Shown in pieces: positions 8,131-16,269 of a DNA stretch of 64,000 nt. Every line of letters starts with the position of its first letter. Within the stretch, counting starts at the first letter, position 1. The DNA comes from Spongiibacter taiwanensis (GTDB lineage: Bacteria; Pseudomonadota; Gammaproteobacteria; Pseudomonadales; Spongiibacteraceae). The stretch spans positions 1,860,001 to 1,924,000 of the forward strand of contig NZ_CP098455.1 of assembly GCF_023702635.1 (NCBI RefSeq), read 5' to 3'. The notes below the pieces were generated by a model. It was given only the letters and a program-made list of their open reading frames with translations, was not told where the DNA came from and did not search any database. Both the position numbers and the translations under genes were made by a program.

Positions 8131-9252
8131 TTACGCCGCGCCTTGCAGGGGCGTATTCTGATCTTCAGCCGGCTCACCAAACCAGTCTGGCCAGCCTGCC
8201 TCCAAGTTCTGCTTCCTAGCCAGCTCCCGCTCTTCAGCACTGGCAAACTTCAGATCCCATTCTTTCAGCGCAGGCATGATAACAAACTTGTGCCAAATCG
8301 GCGGAATCAGTGCTGACAGGAAGCATACAAACACGCTGGGCAGCACAATCGCCGACGTATCGGGCTTGAGCCGATAGTAGGGAATATAGGCATCCAGATG
8401 ATGGTCAGCGTGGTTGGTGATCTCATAGGCGGTCACCCGGCTGAGGGGAGCCAAGTGGTTCCACACGTGACGACGTCCAACCGGCTTGCCGGGCAGGCGC
8501 ACCTGACCGTAATGCTGGAAGTAGTTGAAGGTTTCAATCCAAATGCGCGCCAACGACGCCCCGGCCACACCACAGATTACCGCAGTGGTACCACCCAGTG
8601 CGAACAGGACACCGAGGAATACGACCAATGCGACAACGGCTTTCCACACCCGATGATGAATGCCCCAGCGAGCGTAACCGCGCTTCTCCAGCGCATCACT
8701 CTCCAAACGCCAGGCCGTCTTGGTGCTGTGAATGACCGCTGCTGGCGCAAAGGAGTAAAGGGTAGTACCCCGCTTAGCAGTATCGCTGTCCTGCTCGGTG
8801 CCCACATCCAGGTGATGACCGACCATATGCGCAATATTGCGAGACGAATCCAAGTAAATAACCTGAGAATAGATCCCAATGAATTGCTGCAACACACCTT
8901 GCTTATGATAAAGCTCGTGGGTGGTAGGAACGCCGACGATTACACCCAGCCAAGCAACCGACAGAGTGGCGCCGATCAGCTCGGCAGTGGTCATTCCGCC
9001 CTGGCCAATTTTCCAAGCCAGCACAAGATACAGACCCACTGAGAACAGCGCACCCAGCCAAACGGGAATCTCGGCGAGCTGACGATTGCGAATAGACCGC
9101 TCTTTTGTGTCTCGGGGCAGAATGGTGTCGAACACCGAAAACAGGATCAGCGTCGAAACACCAAACCAGGCGTAGATTCCGCCAACAACAATCCCGATGG
9201 CAGTACACACCTGCACCAGGGGAGAAAAGTAGTAACGTAGATAATCGAACAT
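8131..9252 (-). CDS. XylM/AlkB-type membrane diiron hydroxylase
   Basis: This 373-residue integral membrane monooxygenase belongs to the fatty-acid-desaturase/AlkB superfamily. All histidine boxes are present: His112 and His116 (HELYH), His142, His146 and His147 (HMVGHH), His247 (FNYFQHYG), and His281, His284 and His285 (HADHH). The sequence is closer to xylene/p-cymene monooxygenase (XylM) than to classical AlkB: SRNIAH, DSDTAKRGTTLYSF, EITNHADHH and FVCFLSALIPPIW all have near matches in XylM as I recall it. Such enzymes hydroxylate methyl groups or epoxidise vinyl groups using electrons from a separate reductase, and none is encoded nearby. The ATG at 9252 has an aaggtgat ribosome site. 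A terminator follows, so it is monocistronic; the adjacent AraC-type protein probably controls it. Confidence 0.85.
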   Translation of the reverse strand: MFDYLRYYFSPLVQVCTAIGIVVGGIYAWFGVSTLILFSVFDTILPRDTKERSIRNRQLAEIPVWLGALFSVGLYLVLAWKIGQGGMTTAELIGATLSVAWLGVIVGVPTTHELYHKQGVLQQFIGIYSQVIYLDSSRNIAHMVGHHLDVGTEQDSDTAKRGTTLYSFAPAAVIHSTKTAWRLESDALEKRGYARWGIHHRVWKAVVALVVFLGVLFALGGTTAVICGVAGASLARIWIETFNYFQHYGQVRLPGKPVGRRHVWNHLAPLSRVTAYEITNHADHHLDAYIPYYRLKPDTSAIVLPSVFVCFLSALIPPIWHKFVIMPALKEWDLKFASAEERELARKQNLEAGWPDWFGEPAEDQNTPLQGAA

Positions 9253-9380
9253 AATTCAAATCACCTTTAAGTGTTTATTATCCCTGCGAACCCGTCGCAA
9301 ACTATTATCAGCCCAATAGCATTTCAGGGCTTTACTCCGTGATCACAAACGATTATCCCCTTTTCCCACAACCAAGACAG

Positions 9381-9410
9381 GTCATTTCTCATCAATAATA
9401 AGTCATTTCT
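9381..9410. promoter_or_regulatory. Direct repeat, candidate AraC-type operator
   Basis: The 9-mer gtcatttct occurs at 9381-9389 and again at 9402-9410, 21 bp apart (two helical turns), in the divergent region between the hydroxylase (start 9252) and the AraC-type regulator (start 9470). AraC/XylS regulators bind direct half-sites about 21 bp apart. The regulator's identity makes this a plausible site; binding is inferred. Confidence 0.5.
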
Positions 9411-9469
9411 TGCCACTAAAGGCTTTTTGGCGGAAACTTTTAGCGCATGCTGAAAGTTCAGGAATCTCA

Positions 9470-10507
9470 ATGACAAAATTTGAGCACAGCCTCGAAATTC
9501 CCTCATTGCCCACAACATACTCCCGAATTGCCGCACGCACCCTGGGTCTGCAGGAAAAACAGCTGGACCGCCTGCTGGCGGGTACCGGGGTGCCAGTTTC
9601 CGCTCTGTTAAGCGACGACTTTTTGCTTAGCGGGCATCAGCAAATTCAAATTCTGAGCAACGCCCTGGATATCAGTGGCAACCCGGCTTTTGGTCTGTAC
9701 TTTGGCCAGAAACTGACACCGCCTACCCATGGCCCCCTCGGCTTTCTAGTGCATAGCAGCCCAACGTTAATTGCCGGACTCAACGCCTTTAAAAACTACG
9801 TGCCGCTGCGTATGAATCTGACTCAGATCGAAATTAATACCGACAAGGACAGCCTGCGATGCGAGCTTTACGCCGACCCGCGGGTAGGGCAAAAGATATA
9901 CCGCCTGTGTAATGAGGCGCTATTTCTGACGCTGCTTTCAATCAGTGAGTTTATCTTGGCCCGCCCGTTGACCGATGCGGTACTCAACCTCACCTATCCC
10001 GCCCCCAGCTATCACAAGCTGTACGAAGAGGTCTGCCCCTGCAAGGTCAATTTCTCCCAATCCGAGAGCTCCCTGTTAATTCCGATTTCGCTGATGCATA
10101 CCGCCAACGCGTCAGCCGATCACATTAATTATGAGCACGCGCTCAGCCAGTGTCGCGAACTGCTGGAAGAGTTAAAAACCGAGCAAAGCTCTACCCACAA
10201 CCGGGTGCGTAAACTACTACTGACCAACCCCAACCATCAAATGCTGGAGTCCGACGTGGCGGCACTGCTGTTTGTCAGCCAACGCACCTTGGCCAGACGC
10301 CTCGCTGAAGAGGGGGTAACGTTCCGCCAAGTTAGGGAAGAAGTACTGATCTCGCTGGCGACCGGCTATCTCAGCAACACCACGCTGTCGATCGATGCTA
10401 TCTCCGGTCTATTGAATTACCACGACAGCTCTAATTTCCGCCGGGCCTTTAAACGCTGGTTCGGTCAGCCCCCGGAGCAATATCGCCGCCTGAAGCAGCC
10501 GCTTTGA
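9470..10507 (+). CDS. AraC family transcriptional regulator (OruR/ArgR-like)
   Basis: This encodes 345 residues. The ATG at 9470 has aggaa upstream; a longer TTG start at 9410 would fall on the candidate operator and is less likely. The N-terminal roughly 230 residues resemble the 'arabinose-binding-like' domain (PF12625 type) of AraC regulators that sense fatty acids, ornithine or hydrocarbons. The C-terminal 100 residues carry the two helix-turn-helix units: ESDVAALLFVSQRTLARRLAEE and the later IDAISGLLNYHDSSNFRRAFKRWFG-PP-QYR. Divergent orientation from the XylM-like gene suggests it activates that gene and perhaps the TonB receptor. The effector is unknown. Confidence 0.88.
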   Translation: MTKFEHSLEIPSLPTTYSRIAARTLGLQEKQLDRLLAGTGVPVSALLSDDFLLSGHQQIQILSNALDISGNPAFGLYFGQKLTPPTHGPLGFLVHSSPTLIAGLNAFKNYVPLRMNLTQIEINTDKDSLRCELYADPRVGQKIYRLCNEALFLTLLSISEFILARPLTDAVLNLTYPAPSYHKLYEEVCPCKVNFSQSESSLLIPISLMHTANASADHINYEHALSQCRELLEELKTEQSSTHNRVRKLLLTNPNHQMLESDVAALLFVSQRTLARRLAEEGVTFRQVREEVLISLATGYLSNTTLSIDAISGLLNYHDSSNFRRAFKRWFGQPPEQYRRLKQPL

Positions 10508-10537
10508 TTGTTTGAGGTGGTTGCGCAATCACGGCGC

Positions 10538-10567
10538 AAAAAAAAGGCTGACCGCACGCGGTCAGCC
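10538..10567 (-). terminator. Rho-independent terminator of the TonB receptor gene
   Basis: A 10-bp perfect stem (ggctgaccgc / gcggtcagcc) is followed on the minus strand by eight T. It lies 21 bp past the receptor stop codon and may also stop the regulator transcript from the other side. Confidence 0.9.
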
Positions 10568-10588
10568 AAAGCAAGCCAAGACATGGGC

Positions 10589-13171
10589 TTAGAAGAAGTA
10601 CTGCACTTCCACACCGAAGGTGCGCGGCGGTGCAAGCATCCGATAGCCGTTACCGAACAGGTTCTCGATAGAAATACCGAAGGCATAAACCTCTTCGTCA
10701 GTCAGGTTTTTCACCCAGAACGCAACACCATAGTCTGCGGTCAGGTAGCTAAGGCGAGCATTGTAGGTCCAGTACTCCCCCTCACCATCGGTGTACTTAC
10801 CCGTGGCAACGGAAGACACCGCTGAGTCGGAGTAGTCCTCAAAGGCATCATAGTAATACTGACCGGTATAGGCGGCATCACCATGCAGCGTCACCACACC
10901 GTTGTTGACCTCAGCAATATCCCAGTCAAAGCTGGCATTGAAGGTGAACTCAGACGCGTAGGGGAAGGGGTTGCCGCCGACATTGGCAGGGTTACCACCA
11001 GAAGAGGCGATACAGTTACCAGACTGGAATGCACCGTTAAGGCCACCCGCCGGGCACTTGCCATCATCGTACTCGGTATCCAGCACACCCAAGGAGGCCT
11101 TCAATGTCAGCGTGTCAGACGCCACATAGGTGGCATCCATTTCGGCACCGGTGATCTGACCATCCAGAGACACCAGGAAGGCGGTCGCAGTGCCATCGAC
11201 CACCTGGCCTTGCTGACCAATGTAGTCGTAGTAAAACAACGCGCCATTTAACTGCAAGGTGTTGTCAAACAAAGTGGATTTAAAGCCCACTTCATACGCA
11301 TCCACCTCTTCAGGCTCCACAAAGTAAACCTGAGCTGCGCTGGAGTACGAAAGACCATTCATCGTTCCGGCGCGATAGCCACGGCTGTAGCTGGCGTAAA
11401 CCATACCGTCGTCGCTGTAGTGCCAGTCCAGAATGACCCGGCCCGAGATATCATCGGACGAGCCATCCACAGACAGATCATTCGGCATCGGTGCGCCGCC
11501 ATTCAACTGGTCAGCCGTGGCAACCAGTGTACCGTCTGAACGATATACATCTTCCAGGAAGTAAGGTGCAAAGGCGCCGCCATTGACAAAGTCGGAGACG
11601 AAAATCGCCCGCGCGGTGCCTGCGTCATCATAAAACACTGACCGACCTTCGCTGTATTCCAGCGTATCGTCTGAGTAGCGCAGACCCACCGTCAGGTTTA
11701 CGTCAGGCACCAACTCGTAGTTTGCTTCGCCATACACAGCCCAGGATTCCCGGTCCTGCACATTGTGCTGAGTGCCGGTGATTCCAGTTGGCAGGTCGCC
11801 TGCGATAATCAGGCCGCCCGGGTTCCAGTAACTGGTGGGCAGACCAAAGGCCGCATTCACATCCCGGGTGAAATTGAAGAAATTGGGCTTATTGTCGTTG
11901 GTAATGCTGTCTTCGCCATAGAAGGCGCCCACAATCAATTTCAGCGGACCGTCCTGGTAGTCAAAGCGCATATCCAGGTTGAAGGCGTCAAACTCTGAGT
12001 TGTAACCAATGGTGCACAGGGCCAGCGGCGTACCGTCACAATCGGTGGTCGGATCCTGGTGGTATTCACCTGAGTCATAGCCAGCAACCGCAATAAAGCT
12101 CAGGGTGTCACTCAGGCCAATATCCGAGGTAAAAACAATACCCTCTGCCTCAATATTCACTTCACCAACGCTATCAACCTCCACCTCACGGTCGTCAAGG
12201 CCGCGCGCCCGCCGACTGTAGGATTCGGGCAGTAAGCCAGGCGCCATCCCGTTCACAGCCTGGAAGTAGGAACCGAGCAAGAAATTGGGGCTAGTGTAAT
12301 CAATGACATCATTGGATTTGGATTGCCCGGTGGCGATGGGCACCTCGGTACCCCCCTCGCTTTCGCCGGTGTACACCTTCAACATAAAGTCTTTTTCACT
12401 GTCCGGGCGGAAGCGGAAGGTGGCCCGCAAGCCTGAGTTCTCGTATCCACCGGGGTCTTTACCACTGTTGAAATTCAGGCCCGAGGCTCCGCCTGCCGCG
12501 AAAGTGCTGGGCCCCGCCTCCAGTTTATTTTCAACATAGGGGTCGTGTTCTACCCAGGTGCCTGCCAGGCGCACGCCAAAAACATCTGACACCGGCGTGA
12601 ATTCAAAAGCGCCGGCAAAGGTACGACGATTGTAGTTACCAATACCCACTGTCAAATTGCCGTTGTTCTCAGCCAGGTCGGGTTTATTGGTGATGAAGTT
12701 GATCGCACCGCCGGTCGTATTTCGGCCATACAGCGTGCCCTGGGGTCCACGTACAATTTCAATCTGCTCCATATCATAGAGCTGCTGACCGTGGGACGCC
12801 CGGAAGGTCTGATACACCTGGTCAACATACACACCGACTGGCGAAGCCGCGTTGGCGTTGTATTCCGTACCAACACCCACACCGCGAACCGAGAAGTTTG
12901 GCTGAGCCTCACCGTAGGCAGAGGAAACCTGCAGGTTAGGCGAAGACCGGTTCAGGTCGGTGGTGGAGAAAATACCACTCTTGGTGAGATCGTCACCCGA
13001 GATGGCTGAGATCGCCAGAGGCACGTCATCCATGCTCTCTGCACGCCGAGTAGCCGTAACAACAACCTCTTCCAGCTGTGCCGCATGACTCAAGGTTGAT
13101 GACAGCGAGCTGACACCGATCAGTCCAACGGGCACAGAAGCAAGCAGTGCGGGTAAGTTTAATTTTTTCAT
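10589..13171 (-). CDS. TonB-dependent outer-membrane receptor
   Basis: This encodes 860 residues from the ATG at 13171, which has a strong aaggtg ribosome site; a 9-codon longer frame is open but lacks one. Residues 1-28 form a signal peptide, followed by a short TonB-box-like stretch (LEEVVVTATRR). The plug domain follows (VPLAISAISGDDL ... YGRNTTGGAINFITNKP, about 45-160), then a 22-strand-type barrel ending in an aromatic residue (GVEVQYFF). This is the FecA/CirA-like class common in marine bacteria for uptake of large or poorly soluble compounds. Substrate unknown. Placed beside the AraC regulator and hydroxylase, it could import a hydrocarbon or its solubilised form; this is inference. 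Confidence 0.9.
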   Translation of the reverse strand: MKKLNLPALLASVPVGLIGVSSLSSTLSHAAQLEEVVVTATRRAESMDDVPLAISAISGDDLTKSGIFSTTDLNRSSPNLQVSSAYGEAQPNFSVRGVGVGTEYNANAASPVGVYVDQVYQTFRASHGQQLYDMEQIEIVRGPQGTLYGRNTTGGAINFITNKPDLAENNGNLTVGIGNYNRRTFAGAFEFTPVSDVFGVRLAGTWVEHDPYVENKLEAGPSTFAAGGASGLNFNSGKDPGGYENSGLRATFRFRPDSEKDFMLKVYTGESEGGTEVPIATGQSKSNDVIDYTSPNFLLGSYFQAVNGMAPGLLPESYSRRARGLDDREVEVDSVGEVNIEAEGIVFTSDIGLSDTLSFIAVAGYDSGEYHQDPTTDCDGTPLALCTIGYNSEFDAFNLDMRFDYQDGPLKLIVGAFYGEDSITNDNKPNFFNFTRDVNAAFGLPTSYWNPGGLIIAGDLPTGITGTQHNVQDRESWAVYGEANYELVPDVNLTVGLRYSDDTLEYSEGRSVFYDDAGTARAIFVSDFVNGGAFAPYFLEDVYRSDGTLVATADQLNGGAPMPNDLSVDGSSDDISGRVILDWHYSDDGMVYASYSRGYRAGTMNGLSYSSAAQVYFVEPEEVDAYEVGFKSTLFDNTLQLNGALFYYDYIGQQGQVVDGTATAFLVSLDGQITGAEMDATYVASDTLTLKASLGVLDTEYDDGKCPAGGLNGAFQSGNCIASSGGNPANVGGNPFPYASEFTFNASFDWDIAEVNNGVVTLHGDAAYTGQYYYDAFEDYSDSAVSSVATGKYTDGEGEYWTYNARLSYLTADYGVAFWVKNLTDEEVYAFGISIENLFGNGYRMLAPPRTFGVEVQYFF

Positions 13172-14057
13172 ACAATCACCTTGGTTATATTTATCCATCT
13201 CACTTAACAGTGCAGCGAGACTGTTATCTATTACACATCTACTTCTCGCTAAATTACATAAAAATCCATCTAACTAAGGGTAATTACTTACCTCAATTTA
13301 GCGAAAATCAAAAAATACTCGCCGACTTAACAATCGGATCACTCCATGACCCCCGACACCACAAGTTATCACCCCGGCGCACCAGAGATTCACCAAAGGC
13401 ACACCCATGCCCAACCGAAAAAAGATAACTCACTGTTAAATCGACTTTTTTATTATTGATTAACCGCTTTTTCACAAAACCAGCACTACCTAAAGCGGCC
13501 TACTTCATAATAGACCGCAGCGTGTATTCAGCAAGGACCAATAACAGCTAATATCAGCCAACCCTATTGCACAGAGCCACGAGAAAAGCGCATTAATCTG
13601 ATCGTTTGTTACCAAAGGTAATCCGCCTACTCAGCGCTACGACACAAAACTTGTTACAAAGCGTAAAAACCAACTTCCAGATTAGCGCCCTTATTAACCC
13701 GTCGCGCCATACTAAAGGAGGGTAGTTCCGGGGACCTTTACCGGGGATGGTTCGTGAGCGGGGTTGACGCACAAACGATGGCGACCTCTCGCCACTGCAG
13801 AACCCCGAACAGATGATGCCTGGGCAACACATCTCGCCACCGCATCTCGTCTCTGTATATCGACAAGGCGCCTCGCCGCAGGAGCATTGATACCGCGTTA
13901 TTGGCCCCGGTGGCCGCGCTCCTGCGGTCGCCCCAAGGTGACATCGAAGCTTGCACCGGCGCGCAATCTGCTTCACATTTAGCCGCAAATCGTGTAACTA
14001 CTTACATTTCGTAAGCGAACATAAAATCAAAACGTATCGAATTGGGAGAGGGGACAA
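13172..14057. other. 886-bp intergenic region
   Basis: This is the upstream region of both the TonB receptor (minus strand) and the FadL-type gene (plus strand). The first 300 bp are AT-rich and hold a 10-bp inverted repeat (13246-13304). Short frames at about 13600-13980 have no ribosome site or recognisable product. I see no tRNA or other structured RNA. Confidence 0.6.
13246..13304. promoter_or_regulatory. Inverted repeat upstream of TonB receptor
   Basis: tcgctaaatt (13246-13255) and its perfect reverse complement aatttagcga (13295-13304) are separated by 39 bp. They lie 75-133 bp upstream of the receptor ATG, in AT-rich DNA. This could be a pair of operator half-sites or a long-loop RNA stem; the regulator is unknown. 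Confidence 0.35.
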
Positions 14058-15377
14058 GTGAGATTCTTTGGCACCGGCTTCATGCTGCCGTTCTTACTCA
14101 TTGCCGGGATTGCTGCCAGCGACGCCCAGGCTGGACTGGGAAGTTACCTGAATGGCGCCGGCGCCAACAACCGTGCCCTCTCCGGCGCGGGCACCGCCTT
14201 CGCCGAGGACGGGATGGTAATGGCCATCAATCCGGCAGGCGCCGTTTCTCTACCCCACGACGGCTGGGGTATTGGTAGCATCTTTTTGAGCGCCAGGCAG
14301 ACTGCGAAGGCTGACGAGGTCGACCTGAACACGGCACCACCGGGGGCATTTCCCTTGGCTCCCGGTTCGCGCGAAGCCGAGCCTGATGTTCCCGCAGAAA
14401 TCGGGGGAATCTTTCCCGTTCCCTTCGGTGCGATTCACAAACGGGTGGATGATGACACCACCATTGGCCTGGTGGTTTACGGCAACGGCGGCATCAACAT
14501 CAATTACAAAGCCTTCGACAACCCCAACTGCCCACCGGGCACGCCGGGACAGGGCTACTTCTGCTTTGGTGACACTGGCTCGGATATCGCCCAGGTCTTT
14601 ATTGCGCCCACCTGGTCGCACCAGGTCAACTCCCGCTTGCGCGTGGGCATCAGCCCGGAACTGATTTATCAGACCATCGAGATCAACGGATTTCAGTTAT
14701 TCGGCCCCGCCTCTGCCCGCCCCGACAAACTAAGTAATAATGGGCATTCCAACAGCTTCGGCTACGGGATAAAACTGGGCGCAAGCGTCGACATTACCGA
14801 CTCGCTTTCAGGTGGCATTGCGCTGCAATCTAAGGGCTACATGCAGAAGCATAAGGAGTATGCCGGTCTGCTACCGGAGCAAGGCAACCTGGACATTCCC
14901 GCCAACATCCAGTTTGGTTTCGCCTGGCAGGCCAGCAAGAAGCTCACGGTATTGGTCGACTACCAGCGTATTTATTTTTCCAACGTCGGCGCCTTTGGCA
15001 ATCCCGGGAATGCCGCCGGCCGTTACGGCGATGACAATGGCCCCGGTTTTGGCTGGGATGACCTGACCGCGATCAAAGCAGGAATTCACTACCAGGCCAG
15101 CGATTCTTTGACCCTCCGACTGGGCTATACCGACGTGCTGCAAGAGCCCCTGCGCCGCAGCGAAGTCGTCACCAATTTGCTGTCCACCGCCGTGTTTGAT
15201 CAGCGCTACAACGCCGGCCTGTCTTGGAAACTCAACAACACCACCAGCGTTGATATCGCCCTGAACATTGTGCCCAAGCAGACCATCACCGGGGAAAATC
15301 CGCGCTTCCCCGGGCAGAAGGTTACCCTGAGCAATGAAATTTACAGCATCGATATCGGCTGGCGGCGACTATTCTGA
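14058..15377 (+). CDS. OmpP1/FadL/TodX family outer-membrane transporter
   Basis: This 439-residue outer-membrane barrel starts at GTG 14058, preceded by gggagagggg. The signal peptide ends near DAQA (residues about 20-25). The mature N-terminus (GAGANNRALSGAGTAFAEDG ... NPAGAVSLP) matches the FadL pattern of an N-terminal hatch ending in the NPA motif. The protein ends with an aromatic residue typical of barrel insertion (DIGWRRLF). FadL-family porins let long-chain fatty acids, or aromatic hydrocarbons such as toluene and xylene (TodX, XylN), diffuse across the outer membrane. Its place about 5 kb from the XylM-like hydroxylase suggests hydrocarbon entry, but it has its own transcript. Confidence 0.87.
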   Translation: MRFFGTGFMLPFLLIAGIAASDAQAGLGSYLNGAGANNRALSGAGTAFAEDGMVMAINPAGAVSLPHDGWGIGSIFLSARQTAKADEVDLNTAPPGAFPLAPGSREAEPDVPAEIGGIFPVPFGAIHKRVDDDTTIGLVVYGNGGININYKAFDNPNCPPGTPGQGYFCFGDTGSDIAQVFIAPTWSHQVNSRLRVGISPELIYQTIEINGFQLFGPASARPDKLSNNGHSNSFGYGIKLGASVDITDSLSGGIALQSKGYMQKHKEYAGLLPEQGNLDIPANIQFGFAWQASKKLTVLVDYQRIYFSNVGAFGNPGNAAGRYGDDNGPGFGWDDLTAIKAGIHYQASDSLTLRLGYTDVLQEPLRRSEVVTNLLSTAVFDQRYNAGLSWKLNNTTSVDIALNIVPKQTITGENPRFPGQKVTLSNEIYSIDIGWRRLF

Positions 15378-15692
15378 GGGGAACTGTTTATCGAGTCGCC
15401 GCAGAAAGACCCCGATCTCCTTTTCGGCTTGTCGGTCACCTCGGCGCTGACTGACGGCCAGCCCACGCTGCCAATCTTGTCGCGCCCCCTGAATATCACC
15501 CGCTGCCAAACGGGCCTTGCCCAGCAGTTTCCAGGCGGCGGTGTAGTCGGCATCTAATTCCAGGCATTTCAGCAAGTGGGAAATGGCGTCGGCAACCTGA
15601 TCGGCATCCAAATAGGCCTGGGCCAGCCCCATGCGCAACAGGCTGCTGTCCTGCCCCTTGGCGAGCATCGCCTCAAGCTTTTCGATATTCAT
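15369..15692 (-). CDS. Small TPR-repeat protein
   Basis: This 107-residue soluble protein contains about two and a half tetratricopeptide repeats: LLRMGLAQAYLDADQVADAI and AAWKLLGKARLAAGDIQGAR carry the W/L-G-Y/A-A-P pattern at TPR positions. The ATG at 15692 has a ggggag ribosome site. Its 3' end overlaps the convergent FadL gene by 9 bp. TPRs mediate protein-protein contacts; no specific role can be read. Confidence 0.75.
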   Translation of the reverse strand: MNIEKLEAMLAKGQDSSLLRMGLAQAYLDADQVADAISHLLKCLELDADYTAAWKLLGKARLAAGDIQGARQDWQRGLAVSQRRGDRQAEKEIGVFLRRLDKQFPSE

Positions 15693-15885
15693 GGACTCTC
15701 CCCTTTTCGCTTGCGTTTTTTACATTCCGAGGCGAAATAGCGGCAGTGGGTCATTGTCTGCTAAATGCGACGTCGTTACTTGCGCGAGGCCCGGCCAGTT
15801 ACTATTCTTCTTCGAACCGACCAGCCGGCCCACTGCAAACCGACCGGCGCGCTCGGTGATTCTTCTAGTGAACTAAGACCACACG

Positions 15886-16251
15886 ATGCACAAAAACCAC
15901 TGTTTTTTGGCACTTGCCTGCTGTGCTCTCTCCGGCGTTGCGACAGCCGCACCCTCGGCCATGGGCTGCCTCTCTGTAAGCAATGAAGGGAACGCCATGT
16001 TATGGCGAAATCTGTGCGCGCACCCGATTCGGGTCGCCTATTGTTCGCCAAATCCCCAGGCATTAGACCGTCGCTGTGGCGAGGGCTTGCAACCCGACAA
16101 TCCGTTTTATACCCACGAGTTTGAAATCGCCGCTGAAGGTGTGCAGGCTCGCTACCACCACCAGATCATGCGCTACGACTACGCCGTTTGCCCGGCAAGC
16201 CCCGGCGTGCGGATTACCAGCACAGAAGGCGGCGGCTTTCTTTGCGAGTGA
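15886..16251 (+). CDS. Secreted cysteine-containing protein, unknown
   Basis: This encodes 121 residues with an N-terminal signal peptide (hydrophobic residues 6-21, probable cut after ATA). The mature part has six cysteines, consistent with disulfides in the periplasm or outside, and no motif I recognise. It lies alone between the TPR gene and the convergent hemY. The ATG at 15886 lacks a strong Shine-Dalgarno sequence. It appears to be a lineage-specific small exported protein. Confidence 0.5.
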   Translation: MHKNHCFLALACCALSGVATAAPSAMGCLSVSNEGNAMLWRNLCAHPIRVAYCSPNPQALDRRCGEGLQPDNPFYTHEFEIAAEGVQARYHHQIMRYDYAVCPASPGVRITSTEGGGFLCE

Positions 16252-16269
16252 CCGACAACGAGCATGTGG

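Noticed and set aside
13593-13988. Minus-strand open frames in the large intergenic gap
   Set aside because: Cys/Arg-rich product without ribosome site or family resemblance; no support for a gene.
14068-14084. TGGCAC-N5-like sigma-54 promoter match
   Set aside because: It lies inside the FadL coding start with imperfect -12 box; coincidence is likelier.
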